From Spirosoma oryzicola (GTDB lineage Bacteria; Bacteroidota; Bacteroidia; Cytophagales; Spirosomataceae): a DNA stretch of 64,000 bases. The notes under the pieces were generated by a model, which made no database searches, was not told the DNA's origin, and saw only the letters and a list, made by a program, of their open reading frames with translations. Location of the stretch: assembly GCF_021233055.1 (NCBI RefSeq), contig NZ_CP089538.1, positions 4,294,501-4,358,500 on the forward strand, given 5' to 3'. Both the position numbers and the translations under genes were made by a program. Shown here in pieces: positions 1 to 9,700 of the stretch. Within the stretch, counting starts at the first letter, position 1; each line of letters begins with the position of its first letter.

Positions 1-1
1 T

Positions 2-313
2 CTCAAGACGGTTGAAACGTCTACGATTACGCCGATCACCGCGGTTAACGAACCTCTGATGGGCAATCTACGGGTATACCCTAACCCAACCGCCGAAACA
101 TTAACCGTTGACTTTTCAGTATACGCATCCGGCCCTGTCACATTAAGCCTCACCAATATGCTTGGCCAGCGGGTCCGAACGTTAACCGAATCAACGCTTG
201 GCGTCGGTGACCATACACGAACCATCAATCTAAGGGATCTAGCCAGTGGCCGTTATACCCTCACTATTCTTCAAGAAAGTGGGCAGTTTAGTCGGGTAGT
301 TTTGATTCATTGA
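2..313 (+). CDS. C-terminal end of a T9SS-secreted protein (5' truncated by window edge)
   Basis: The frame is open from base 2 to the stop at 313, so only the last ~103 residues of a larger protein are visible. They hold a typical type A sorting domain of the type IX secretion system. It begins with a YPNP motif, then a beta-sandwich with an LTNMLGQRV strand and a GRYTLTI strand, and ends in a hydrophobic VVLIH. In Bacteroidota this tail sends proteins through the outer membrane and is cleaved or anchored by the sortase-like PorU. The catalytic or adhesive part lies upstream of the window, so its function cannot be stated. The in-frame ATG at 59 is internal to the domain and is not a start. 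Confidence 0.85.
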   Translation, partial: LKTVETSTITPITAVNEPLMGNLRVYPNPTAETLTVDFSVYASGPVTLSLTNMLGQRVRTLTESTLGVGDHTRTINLRDLASGRYTLTILQESGQFSRVVLIH

Positions 314-327
314 TTACTTTCGTTTCT

Positions 328-786
328 ATGAAGAAACAACTCATTTTAATGCTTATCATGGCTGGTGCGCTTCTCTCCAGCACTGTTTTTGGACAAGACA
401 AATTAGGCATCATACGACATAATCACCTGTCTATTCACGTGAAGGATGTACCCAAAAGTGCCGCCTTTTACCGTGACGTAATGGGCCTGAAGCCGCTTCC
501 TGTTCCTGATAACCTGAAAGCAATCCGTGCCTGGTTTGACCTGGGCGACGGTCAGCAGATCCACTTGCTGGATGGCCGAACAGCTCAGATCAACCACGAT
601 AAAAATGGCAGTCACTTTGCTTTGTTTGTCGCTGACATTAACAAATCCGAGCAATACCTGAAAGAGCAGAATATTCCTTATCACCGGCAGGTACGCTTTG
701 ATGGCATCGTCCAAGTCTATTTTTCAGACCCTGACGGCTATCTATTCGAGTTGAACGAAGGAGCGAAACCTACGAAAGCGTACTAG
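328..786 (+). CDS. Exported VOC (glyoxalase/bleomycin-resistance) superfamily protein
   Basis: A 152-residue protein with a Sec signal peptide (KKQ, then a hydrophobic stretch, cleavage near VFGQ-DK) followed by one VOC domain. It has the opening HNHLSIHVKDV strand, the paired beta-alpha-beta modules and the closing DPDGYLFELNE strand with a metal-ligand-like Glu. VOC proteins bind a divalent metal and act as lyases, isomerases, dioxygenases or binding proteins, so the substrate is unknown. The ATG at 328 is preferred over the TTG at 310, which overlaps the upstream stop, because it starts directly at the signal peptide. It lies only 14 bp after the T9SS gene and may be co-transcribed with it. 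Confidence 0.8.
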   Translation: MKKQLILMLIMAGALLSSTVFGQDKLGIIRHNHLSIHVKDVPKSAAFYRDVMGLKPLPVPDNLKAIRAWFDLGDGQQIHLLDGRTAQINHDKNGSHFALFVADINKSEQYLKEQNIPYHRQVRFDGIVQVYFSDPDGYLFELNEGAKPTKAY

Positions 787-798
787 ATCATAAAAGAA

Positions 799-844
799 AA
801 ATCCGTTTGAGAGAAGCGATAAAGCCTTTACTCAAACGGATTTT
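799..844. terminator. Bidirectional intrinsic terminator between convergent genes
   Basis: Inverted repeat with arms AAATCCGTTTGAG (799-811) and CTCAAACGGATTT (831-843). A-rich and T-rich flanks lie on both sides, so it can stop transcription from the VOC gene and from the HIT gene. Confidence 0.85.
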
Positions 845-862
845 GTATTTGTGTTTTTTGCC

Positions 863-1252
863 TTAAATATACTGCCGAATCGTTGCCGCCGTCTCCGCCA
901 GCTCTTCCTGAGTTGGCTTCATTTTGTTATGAAAGTTCATGTCAGCCATCGAGTTAAGCGGAATCAGGTGGACATGCGCGTGAGGTACTTCCAATCCAAC
1001 AACGGCAACGCCAATGCGCTTGCACGGAATGGCTTTTTCAATGGCCGGTGCTACCTGCTTGGCGAATGCCATTAACCCAGCATACAGATCATCGTCCAGA
1101 TCGAAAATATAATCGACTTCTTTTTTCGGGATGACCAGTGTGTGCCCCGTGGTGGTCGGCATTACGTCCAGAAAAGCCAGATAATCGTCGGTTTCGGCAA
1201 TCTTGTGGGCCGGAATTTCGCCAGCAACGATACGGGAGAAAATAGAAGGCAT
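863..1252 (-). CDS. HIT family protein (histidine-triad nucleotide hydrolase, Hint-like)
   Basis: A 129-residue protein with the HIT signature HAHVHLIPL near residue 94 and the N-terminal FSRIVAGEIPAHKI segment of the Hint branch. Family members are dimeric nucleotide phosphoramidases that cleave AMP-linked substrates, using the middle His of the triad. The ATG at 1252 is chosen over a TTG two codons upstream, since MPSIFSRI is the usual Hint N-terminus. It lies downstream of greA on the same strand with an 83-bp gap and ends at the shared terminator at 799-844. It may be co-transcribed with greA. Confidence 0.93.
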   Translation of the reverse strand: MPSIFSRIVAGEIPAHKIAETDDYLAFLDVMPTTTGHTLVIPKKEVDYIFDLDDDLYAGLMAFAKQVAPAIEKAIPCKRIGVAVVGLEVPHAHVHLIPLNSMADMNFHNKMKPTQEELAETAATIRQYI

Positions 1253-1335
1253 AATCAACTTTTAGCGTTTGGTAGCTTTCCGATTCCGGAACAAAATCAG
1301 CTAGACTTTTCAGACTGAAACGGATAAGAAATTAA

Positions 1336-1809
1336 TTACCGCGCAATCTCAACCACTTCAAACTCCATAATTCCGGCCGGAACTTTGATTTCAGCGGTAT
1401 CACCAACGCGCTTACCCAGCAATCCTTTACCAATGGGCGATCCAACCGAAATACGCCCCGATTTGAGGTCCGCTTCTTCTTCCGAAACAAGCGTGTAAAG
1501 CATCTCAGCGCCGTTCTTTTTATTCTTGATCTTTACTTTCGAAAGCACCGATACCTGCGAAGCGTCAATGGTTGATTCGTCGAGAATACGGGCGTTAGCC
1601 AGCACCTCTTCCAGTTTTGATATTTTTAGCTCATGAAGACCCTGTGCGTCCTTAGCCGCGTCGTATTCCGCGTTTTCGCTAAGGTCCCCTTTGTCACGGG
1701 CTTCAGCAATCTGGCGGGCAATTTCAGCCCGGCCTTTAGTTTTCAAATCACTCAGTTCCGCCTTAAGCCGGTTGAGTCCTTCTTCGGTATAATATGAAAT
1801 CTTTGCCAT
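1336..1809 (-). CDS. greA: Transcription elongation factor GreA
   Basis: 157 residues, the normal GreA length. The N-terminal antiparallel coiled coil (about 1-75) carries the ARDKGDLSENAEYDAAK tip, whose acidic residues reach into the RNA polymerase secondary channel. The C-terminal FKBP-like domain ends in GIMEFEVVEI. GreA stimulates transcript cleavage in backtracked RNA polymerase. A Bacteroidota-type promoter lies at 2048-2078, so the leader is about 230 nt. That leader contains a terminator-like hairpin (1859-1890). Confidence 0.97.
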   Translation of the reverse strand: MAKISYYTEEGLNRLKAELSDLKTKGRAEIARQIAEARDKGDLSENAEYDAAKDAQGLHELKISKLEEVLANARILDESTIDASQVSVLSKVKIKNKKNGAEMLYTLVSEEEADLKSGRISVGSPIGKGLLGKRVGDTAEIKVPAGIMEFEVVEIAR

Positions 1810-1858
1810 AATACTTACATACTTACTCGTTTATTCATATTGGGCTAGGATCGCTCCT

Positions 1859-1890
1859 AAAAACAAAAAGAACGGTACACCGACCGTTCT
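1859..1890 (-). terminator. Terminator-type hairpin inside the greA leader (candidate attenuator)
   Basis: On the minus strand, arms AGAACGGT (1890-1883) and ACCGTTCT (1876-1869) close a 6-nt loop and are followed by a T-rich tract (TTTTGTTTTT). No minus-strand protein gene lies between this hairpin and the promoter at 2078, so it either attenuates greA or ends a short RNA of about 180 nt. A second inverted repeat (CTGCAA 1889-1894 with TTGCAG 1910-1915) shares two bases with the terminator stem and could compete with it. The structures are visible; the regulatory role is inferred. Confidence 0.55.
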
Positions 1891-2047
1891 GCAACCAAAT
1901 TGGTTTTCTTTGCAGCCGTGTCAGTGTCGCCGTCGGATAACCGAAGCGAGCGCTTTGGGAATATAGTAATTTTTTCGTCGCATGGGTAGAACCGTTTGCT
2001 AATCGATCAATCCTGACTTAGTCCGTTTGGGCAACGCATCACTGAGA

Positions 2048-2078
2048 CAAAAATAGAAATACTTCCCGGCTATATCAA
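2048..2078 (-). promoter_or_regulatory. Bacteroidota housekeeping promoter for greA
   Basis: Read on the minus strand: TTG at 2078-2076, 20 nt, then TATTTTTG at 2055-2048. This matches the -33/-7 consensus TTTG/TAnnTTTG. The expected start of transcription is near 2041. The rest of the 1810-2120 gap shows no protein gene. Confidence 0.65.
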
Positions 2079-2120
2079 CACTTGATTCATCAGCTAGGGT
2101 AAAAACTGAGTTATCAAATT

Positions 2121-3044
2121 ATGGATAAACCACTTCGCATCGTGTTTATGGGTACGCCCGATTTTGCTGTTGCCAGCTTACAGCGGCTATTGGGCGGTGG
2201 TTGTCATGTCGTTGCCGTTGTTACTGCGCCAGACCGACCATCCGGACGTGGATTGCAGCTCACTCCGTCCGCCGTTAAGAAAGCAGCAGAAGCAGCTAAT
2301 TTACCCGTGCTACAACCCGAAAAGCTCCGTGATCCGGCGTTTCTGGAACAACTGGCTAGCTATCAGGCTGATTTACAAATCGTCGTGGCTTTTCGAATGC
2401 TGCCCGAAGTTGTCTGGTCTATGCCTACTGTCGGTACGTTCAATTTACACGGTTCTCTGCTACCTCAGTACCGGGGAGCCGCTCCCATCAACTGGGCCAT
2501 CATCAACGGTGAAACCCAAACGGGCGTTACCACTTTTTTCATCGAGAAAGAAATTGATACCGGTCAGATGATTTTTCAGGACAACGAACCCATCTACCCC
2601 GACGACACAGCCGGAACAGTGCACGACCGGTTGATGGAACGCGGTGCCGATCTGGTTCTAAGAACGGTTCGGGCTATCGAAGCCGGAGACTATCCACGTA
2701 CTCCCCAGCCGACAACCGACGAGTTGAAAGCAGCCCCTAAACTTAGCCGGGAAACCACCAAAATAGACTGGAATCAGCCAACGATAATCATTCGAAATTT
2801 TGTGCGTGGCTTGTCGCCTTATCCAGCCGCATGGACAACGATAAATGGCAAGTTCTTTAAGGTTTATGCCGTTTCGCTAGCCAACGAATCGCCCTTCACG
2901 GCTGAAGTTGGCGAAGCTTATACCGATAACAAAAAGACGATCTTAATCCGGGCTACCGATGGCTGGCTCAGTCTTGATTCGCTACAGGCCGAGGGAAAAC
3001 GACGCATGACAGCCGAAGAGTTTTTACGAGGTAATCGCCTTTGA
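2121..3044 (+). CDS. fmt: Methionyl-tRNA formyltransferase
   Basis: 307 residues, the normal length. It transfers a formyl group from 10-formyl-tetrahydrofolate to initiator Met-tRNA in the cytoplasm. The N-terminal Rossmann domain starts RIVFMGTPDFAV. The catalytic NLHGSLLPQYRGAAPINWAI segment, with the conserved Asn, His and later Asp (EKEIDTGQM), lies near residues 107-150. The C-terminal OB-like tRNA-binding domain starts around residue 205 (KLSRETTKIDW). The neighbouring folA supplies reduced folate, a sensible partner. Confidence 0.97.
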   Translation: MDKPLRIVFMGTPDFAVASLQRLLGGGCHVVAVVTAPDRPSGRGLQLTPSAVKKAAEAANLPVLQPEKLRDPAFLEQLASYQADLQIVVAFRMLPEVVWSMPTVGTFNLHGSLLPQYRGAAPINWAIINGETQTGVTTFFIEKEIDTGQMIFQDNEPIYPDDTAGTVHDRLMERGADLVLRTVRAIEAGDYPRTPQPTTDELKAAPKLSRETTKIDWNQPTIIIRNFVRGLSPYPAAWTTINGKFFKVYAVSLANESPFTAEVGEAYTDNKKTILIRATDGWLSLDSLQAEGKRRMTAEEFLRGNRL

Positions 3045-3149
3045 TTGTTGGTAGTACTGAACGGTGAAGTCAGTTTCTCTAAACCGATTCCTACAAAGGC
3101 GCAAACAGGTGAGCGTAATTAACAGTAGACCAAGTCTCAACTTATTTGT

Positions 3150-3671
3150 ATGAAAATTAGTTTGATTGCCGCCGTTGCGCAAAACGGTACTATCGGGCGT
3201 GACAACGACCTGCCCTGGCACTTGCCGGATGACTTTGCTTTCTTCAAGCGTAAGACCAATCATCACCCCATCATCATGGGTCGTAAATCGCTCGACTCGC
3301 TCGGGAAGCCCTTGCCAAACCGCACCAACATTGTCATTACGCGCAATAAGGATTTTTCGGCAGATGGGGTTATTATCGTGCATACACTCGACGATGCGAT
3401 TGATGAAGCAAAAAAAGCGCTCCATCACCACGCGGAGCATCAACCGGCGGACGAAATCTTTGTGATTGGGGGTGCGGAGATTTACGCGATGGCCCTGCCT
3501 ATTGCCACGACGCTCTATCTAACCGAAGTTCAGAAAGCTTACGAGGGCGATACCTCCTTCCCTTCTTTCAGCAAAAACGATTGGCAGGAAGTTAGCCGAC
3601 GCCCGCATCCAGCCGACGAACGACATCAGGTTTCGTTTGACTTTGTGGAGTACGAACGAAAAAGCAACTGA
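3150..3671 (+). CDS. folA: Dihydrofolate reductase
   Basis: 173 residues, close to the family norm of about 160. It reduces dihydrofolate to tetrahydrofolate with NADPH. Visible landmarks are the N-terminal ISLIAAVAQNGTIGRDNDLPWHLPDD with the catalytic acid in LPDD, the PIIMGRKSLDSLGKPLPNRTNIVITR cofactor-binding region, and the IFVIGGAEIYAMAL motif. It follows fmt on the same strand after 105 bp. The stop codon is buried in the downstream terminator stem. Confidence 0.97.
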   Translation: MKISLIAAVAQNGTIGRDNDLPWHLPDDFAFFKRKTNHHPIIMGRKSLDSLGKPLPNRTNIVITRNKDFSADGVIIVHTLDDAIDEAKKALHHHAEHQPADEIFVIGGAEIYAMALPIATTLYLTEVQKAYEGDTSFPSFSKNDWQEVSRRPHPADERHQVSFDFVEYERKSN

Positions 3672-3692
3672 TGCCTGATCAGTTGCTTTTTT
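3659..3692 (+). terminator. Intrinsic terminator of folA
   Basis: Stem GCAACTGA (3664-3671) with TCAGTTGC (3679-3686), flanked by an A-run on the left and TTTTTT on the right. It probably also serves the convergent BatA-like gene. Confidence 0.85.
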
Positions 3693-3715
3693 ACGAGGTC
3701 AGAATCCAGCAGGCT

Positions 3716-5803
3716 CTAGCCTTTCATAAACCGTACCAGGCCAACTTCGATCAGCAGGAACGCTAAGGCCGCCAGCAAAAAGTATTTCCATAAGCTGCGC
3801 CCTAAGTTTTCCTGCTCCAGAACCTGCACAAAATCGCCGTCCTGAATACTATCGAAGACTTCGACGTTAGGCTGATTAGCAAAAGCCCGGCGCAACTCGT
3901 TAGCCGAATAAAAATCCATAACGGATTCTTTGTTGCCGTGGTTGAATGCCAATAAGCGCTCGGTTTTGCCATCGAGTTGCAGTTCGTAATACCCCGCTTC
4001 TACCGCCTGCCCCGCCGACAACTCGTTACTTTTAGGCATTTCAATCAACAGTTGGTTTCCTACCGTGCGCTGCACCGGAATAATTTCCAGCTTGTCGTGT
4101 TTCAACTTATAAACCGCCCGCTCCGACGGATTTGAAACGGGAATTGTGATCAAGTTATCCTCGAATGAATAAGCTGTCCGCTGAGCCCGAACACTAAGAG
4201 CGGCCATCTTATACATAACCGGCACAAAAAGAGCGTGTTCGGCCAAATTACCATAAGTGCTTGCCAAGGGATTAGCCAGAATATACACAATTCCCTGACC
4301 TGTTCTCGAGCGCGTCAGCATCGGATTCCCATCCCGTAAGCTAAGCAACCGCTCACCAGCACTCCACCGCCAAACCGGGGCCGCGCTAGGCATATTCAAT
4401 GGCTCCGACTGGTAGCTTTGTTGAAAAACATCCCGAAAAAATGGGTTACTCCGGTCAGGGTCGGCAATAGGTAAGCTTGATGGATTCGCACTGGCAGCAC
4501 TCACGGTACTTTGCGCATTGCCGACGCCGAGTGTGTTCAGAAACGGCTTGTACGAAGCCATATCGGGGTTTGTAGGCGGAATGATTGTCAAACTACCGCC
4601 TTGCTGAACAAACCGTTCTAACTCCGTGCGCAGCGCCCCGTTGACCTGGGTAACACCTTCCAGCACGACTAAATCTGTTTCTTTGAGCTGACCAACATCG
4701 AAGTTCTGTGCGTTAAAACTCCGGCGAACAAACAGGCTGTCATTCGAGTAAACCGCGTCCACATAATCCGTTGGGCGACCGGGAGCTCCTGACTTTTGTT
4801 CAAACAAGTGCAGCACCCGAACGGCGGGAGATGCTTCAATGACAAAGAAATACTGATTGTCGAAGGTTATCGGAAAATCCTCGAAGACAATCCGTCCCCG
4901 ATGGTATCCTTTCTTGGTCACGTTAAAGTTTAGAGATACGGTAGCCGAACCGCCCGGTAGCAGCGTTGCCGACGCCGTTGACGTCTGGGCATCGTCCAGA
5001 TACAACCGCACAGGCAAGTTCTTGACGTTTTCACGACCTCCGTTGTTTAGTTTTACGTTCAGGCTGTTGTTCTGTTGTTCACGAATGAAAGGCGTACTGA
5101 GCCAAACGGAGTCCACGTAAACATTCTTTGTAGCCTGTGCATCCAGTGGGACAATAAACACGCGATCTGTAGTATCGATTGTCAAGCGAGACAAATCGCC
5201 GACGGTGCTTTTCTGAAAATCGGAAAACCAAAACAGTTGATTACGCCCCCCTGGATTAAGACTAGTTAGCAGATTTCGTTGACGCCGGTAAACCGTTTCG
5301 AGCGTTCGGGGTGTATGGGCAAACCGCACGGACGTAACCCGGTCGCGCACAGACTCCGCAGAGCCCGTTTGCTGCTCCGCCGTCGAGAAATCGTTGGTGA
5401 GCAATTGTAACGATGTCGCATTACGAAACAGCGTCAGTAACTCGTCCAGCCTTCCGGTAGCAATGTCCAGATACCGCTTCGTATTCCGCTCGTTCTGCAT
5501 GCTGTACGAGTTGTCCAGATAAAGGCTCGTAACGCCCTGCCGCGATAAGCCCAGCTTGTTTTTACTTGGAATAAACGGCTGCGCAAACGCTAGTACCAGA
5601 CAAATCAGGAATAAACAGCGAGCTACCAGAATAAGCCAGTGCTTTAACCGACGGAACGACTTTGTTTCGGTCTGAACGGTACGCAGCAGAGCAACATTGG
5701 TAAAGAACACCCGACGCGTTCGACGGAAGTTGAAAAGATGAATTGCAATGGGAACCGATACAGCCAGCAGGCCGAAAAGGAACGAAGGATATAGGAAATT
5801 CAT
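3716..5803 (-). CDS. BatA-like membrane protein with VWA-type domain
   Basis: 695 residues. The N-terminus is the paired-anchor BatA domain: a first membrane segment about 4-24, a basic FNFRRTRRVFF loop, then a second segment about 56-76. A von Willebrand A-like domain follows, with a MIDAS-type D97-x-S-x-S (LDNSYSM). Next come Ig-like CARDB-type strands (about 235-330) and a glutamine-amidotransferase-like region containing a LVVLEGV strand. A last membrane segment (about 670-690) sits at the C-terminus. BatA proteins were named for aerotolerance in Bacteroides, and the family is linked to MoxR ATPases, though none is adjacent here. The exact function is unknown. Confidence 0.85.
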   Translation of the reverse strand: MNFLYPSFLFGLLAVSVPIAIHLFNFRRTRRVFFTNVALLRTVQTETKSFRRLKHWLILVARCLFLICLVLAFAQPFIPSKNKLGLSRQGVTSLYLDNSYSMQNERNTKRYLDIATGRLDELLTLFRNATSLQLLTNDFSTAEQQTGSAESVRDRVTSVRFAHTPRTLETVYRRQRNLLTSLNPGGRNQLFWFSDFQKSTVGDLSRLTIDTTDRVFIVPLDAQATKNVYVDSVWLSTPFIREQQNNSLNVKLNNGGRENVKNLPVRLYLDDAQTSTASATLLPGGSATVSLNFNVTKKGYHRGRIVFEDFPITFDNQYFFVIEASPAVRVLHLFEQKSGAPGRPTDYVDAVYSNDSLFVRRSFNAQNFDVGQLKETDLVVLEGVTQVNGALRTELERFVQQGGSLTIIPPTNPDMASYKPFLNTLGVGNAQSTVSAASANPSSLPIADPDRSNPFFRDVFQQSYQSEPLNMPSAAPVWRWSAGERLLSLRDGNPMLTRSRTGQGIVYILANPLASTYGNLAEHALFVPVMYKMAALSVRAQRTAYSFEDNLITIPVSNPSERAVYKLKHDKLEIIPVQRTVGNQLLIEMPKSNELSAGQAVEAGYYELQLDGKTERLLAFNHGNKESVMDFYSANELRRAFANQPNVEVFDSIQDGDFVQVLEQENLGRSLWKYFLLAALAFLLIEVGLVRFMKG

Positions 5804-5889
5804 TCAGGGTGTTTCAAGGAAATGAGTGCGCGAACGCGGGTCTTACTTAGTAACGACTCAAGCTATGAATTTGGTTTTTACAACCCAAG

Positions 5890-6594
5890 TTAATCAGGGA
5901 TTATGACTTCATAAAATGCTGTTTTGGTCTGTAACACGTCTGTATACGTTATCGAGCTGATCGCATCGCCAATTGTTCTGAACGTATCCGTTGGCGTATG
6001 CCCGACGATCTGGTGAAACCCCTGTAGGTAGTCGACACTGGTTTCTGAACGATCAGCCCAGATAGGACCGCTGAAGGCGTCATTACCTCCGCGCTTTGGC
6101 CCGACCTCAAATAAAATCCGTTGCATCTCCCAGGGTTGTTTGTGGACAGCGTTAAGTAATCCCGCCAGATCGTAACCAGGCTCAATTGACATTGCCTCCT
6201 GCCCAGCTTTCGCCAATAGTTGTGCCAACCATTTGTTTGTTACGCCAGCATGGCTAAATAAATAGGCACCAAGCTGATAAGACACCTGAAACAGATGGTT
6301 GTATTCTCGAAACATAGCGCTTAACTCTGGCTGTGCATTGCTGCGGAAGCCAGAACATCGGTAATGCGGGTAATGCAGGTATTGAGCGTCGTGGTTTCCG
6401 ATGAGCAGTATAAACTTGTCAGGCGTTTGACTTTTAAGCTGGATGATCGCTTTTAAATTCTCATAGATGGTTGAATCGTCGAAAACACGACTATCCGTGT
6501 AATCACCTAAAAAAATAACTTGATCATGGTCGGCAATAGCGGCTTCCCGCCATACAGTTCGTCCGTGCAGATCACTTATCACTAACATTTTCAT
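5890..6594 (-). CDS. Calcineurin-like metallophosphoesterase
   Basis: 234 residues with the dinuclear-metal phosphoesterase blocks in order: SDLHG (D8, H10), LGDYTD (D31), GNHD (66-69), SHAG, and a late GHTP. It has no signal peptide and should be cytosolic. Relatives hydrolyse phosphoprotein, diadenosine tetraphosphate or other phosphate esters, so the substrate is open. It lies 86 bp upstream of the BatA-like gene on the same strand and could share its transcript. Confidence 0.88.
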   Translation of the reverse strand: MKMLVISDLHGRTVWREAAIADHDQVIFLGDYTDSRVFDDSTIYENLKAIIQLKSQTPDKFILLIGNHDAQYLHYPHYRCSGFRSNAQPELSAMFREYNHLFQVSYQLGAYLFSHAGVTNKWLAQLLAKAGQEAMSIEPGYDLAGLLNAVHKQPWEMQRILFEVGPKRGGNDAFSGPIWADRSETSVDYLQGFHQIVGHTPTDTFRTIGDAISSITYTDVLQTKTAFYEVIIPD

Positions 6595-6730
6595 CGCTGC
6601 TCCCCGCTTATTTGTCTCTATCCAATCGCTTACTCCAATGTTTGTACCAATAGGAAGTACGATACTAAAACAGTTCTACCCATGCTTGCTATCATTTAAC
6701 GTACCTTTCCAGTAACTAAATCATAACCAC

Positions 6731-6765
6731 AAAAAAAGCCCCAGTCGAAAAAAACGACTGGGGCT
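6731..6765 (-). terminator. Intrinsic terminator of the rimP-nusA-infB operon
   Basis: An 11-bp perfect stem AGCCCCAGTCG (6737-6747) with CGACTGGGGCT (6755-6765), an A7 loop, and a T7 tract on the minus strand just after infB. Confidence 0.92.
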
Positions 6766-6791
6766 ACCTTGAGAACGTTGGTCCAGATGAA

Positions 6792-9700
6792 TTACAACGT
6801 ACGCTTCACTTCTTTTATTTCGAACGCTTCGATCGTGTCTCCCACTTCAATGTCATTGAAGTTTCGGACGCTCAAACCACATTCGTAGCCTGAACGCACT
6901 TCGTTAACGTCGTCTTTGAACCGTTTCAGCGCGCTGATTTCACCCGTATGAATCACGATAAAGTCGCGGATAACCCGGATTTTATTGTTCCGTTTGATGA
7001 TACCGTCCGTCACATAACAACCGGCTACTGTACCAACTTTGCTGATCTTGAACACATCACGGACTTCGATATTACCAGTCACAACCTCTTCTGTGGTTGG
7101 TGCTAGCAGACCTTCCATAGCGTCTTTGACTTCGTTGATCGCGTCGTAGATGATTGAGTACAGACGAATTTCAATCTGTTCCTGTTCTGCCAACCGCCTG
7201 GCATTAGCTGATGGCCGCACCTGGAAGCCGACGATAACCGCATCCGAAGCCGATGCCAGCAGAATATCTGACTCGGAAATCTGTCCGACCGCTTTGTGGA
7301 TGATGTTCACCTGAACTTCTTCCGTAGACAGTTGCAACAAGGAATCCGACAAGGCTTCGACCGAACCGTCCACGTCACCTTTCACAATCACATTAAGCTC
7401 TTTGAACGAGCCAATCGCTTTCCGACGGCCAATCTCTTCGAGTGTAATGTGCTTGCGGGTACGTAGCGTTTGTTCGCGCAGCAGTTGCTCCCGTTTGTTA
7501 GCAATTTCGCGGGCTTCGCGCTCCGTTTCCATCACGTTAAACTTGTCACCTGCCTGCGGAGCACCTGGCAACCCAAGAATCTGAACGGGTTGTGCTGGTC
7601 CTGCTTCTTTGATCCGCTCACCCCGGTCATTTGTCATAGCCCGAATGCGACCGTAGTGCGCACCGACAAGCATGACATCTCCCTGACGCAACGTACCATT
7701 TTCAACCAGTACTGTCGATACGTAGCCACGGCCTTTGTCGAGCGATGCTTCGATAACGGTACCAAGCGCCCGACGGTCCGGATTCGCTTTCAGTTCAAGT
7801 AATTCGGCTTCGAGCAGTACTTTTTCAAGCAGATCGTCAACGCCCATACCTGACTTGGACGAAATTTCCTGAGCCTGGTACTTACCACCCCATTCTTCAA
7901 CGAGGAAGTTCATAGCCGAAAGCTCCGTCCGTATTTTGTCAGCTTCGGCCCCCGGCTTATCTACTTTTGAGAAAGCAAATACGATAGGTACACCGGCTAC
8001 TTGTGCGTGGTTGATTGCTTCACGCGTCTGCGGCATCACGCTGTCGTCAGCCGCAATTACAATAATAACGACGTCGGTTACTTTCGCACCGCGTGCCCGC
8101 ATGGCCGTAAAGGCTTCGTGACCCGGTGTATCAAGGAACGTGATCATCCGGTCGTCAGTCGCTTTCACGCTATAGGCACCGATGTGCTGCGTGATACCAC
8201 CGGCTTCACCGGCGGCTACTTTTGCACGACGGATGTAATCAAGCAGCGACGTTTTACCGTGGTCAACGTGACCCATGATCGTAACGATTGGCGCACGAGG
8301 CTGAAGTTCATCCGGTTCGTCCGCTGTTACGTCAATACCCGCTTCCGTTTCATCTTCTGCCGATACAAACTGTACATCGTAACCGAATTCATCCGCAATA
8401 ACCGTAATCGCTTCCGCATCTAACCGCTGGTTGATCGAGACGAACATACCCAGGTTCAAACAAACCGAGATAACTTCGTTGATCGACACGTTCATAAGCG
8501 AAGCCAGATCGTTTGCCGATACGAACTCCGTTACTTTCAGGATTTTTGCTTCCAGTTCCTCCTGTTCGCTGGCTAAACGATCACGTTCAGCCCGGTCGGC
8601 CCGGCGGTCACGTCGGCGGTCAGCTCCCCGGTTGGGCGAATTACCCTGCATCCGGGCGTTTGTCTGCTGAATCGACTTACGAACATCAGCTTGCGTAGGT
8701 GCTTCACGACGGTTTCCTCCGCTACGGCCACTGTTGTTGCCACCACCTGCCCGATCACGGTTTCCACCGCTACGACCATTGTTGTTATTACCACCACCTG
8801 TCCGGTTGTTGGTATTTTGGTTGTCTGACGAAGGCTGGCTCTGAGCGTTCCGATTTTGGTTACCCTGACCTTGCGGCTGGGCGTTATTGTTCGAATTCGC
8901 AGAACGGTTTGCCGGTGCCTGGTTACGATCACCCTGTGGTCGGTTGTTATCCCGTTGTCCACCTTGGTTGCGATCACCCTGCGGCCGGTTGTTATCCCGG
9001 TTTACAGGACTACGATCACCTTGTCCGTCACGAGGTCCACGGTCATTCCGGTTTTGATTACCTTGGCCTTGTGGCTGATTACCGCCTTGATTCGGCTGGT
9101 TGGTACCACCAACAGCTCCATCGCGACCACCGCGAATGCGTTTCCGTTTTTTCTTATCGGCGTTGCTATTGCCACCACCACCCTGACGCGGGTTGTTGAC
9201 AGGCAATTCAATCTTGCCAAGAATTTTCAAACCACCAAGTTGATGGCTACCAGCCGCCCGAATTGTCTCGGTTTTAGCTGCTGGTTCCTCAGCGTCATTC
9301 GCGACTGGAGGAGTTGGCACAGGGGCAGCAGCTTTTGGCTGACTGCTTGCAGTAGTATCACGATTCTCCTGACGCGTCGGTTCCACCTTGGCAACTGGAT
9401 TATTTACAGGTTCAGCTGGTTTAGGGGTCTCCACACGAGGAGCTTCTGTACGAGCTACTGGCTGCGCTGGTTCAGGCCGTGGCTGAACAGGAGCGACCGG
9501 AGCTGGCTCGATTTTAGGCTGCGCAACGGGTGCTGGCTGAGGAGTCTCCACTTTGGGAGCTACCGCAGGAGCAGGGGTTACCACAGGTGGTGTAACGGTA
9601 GGCTTAACCTCAGCAGGTTGAACCGGCTTCGGTGTTTCTACAGGCGGCTGTGCAACTACCGGTTGTGATGGTACTGGTTTAGCAACCTCCGCTTGAGCTG

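Noticed and set aside
1891..2047. 6S RNA in the greA leader
   Set aside because: I could not find the long closing helix with a central open bubble that defines 6S RNA.
7402..9668. Several plus-strand open frames across infB
   Set aside because: They are shadows of the biased codon use in the low-complexity and G-domain coding region on the other strand.
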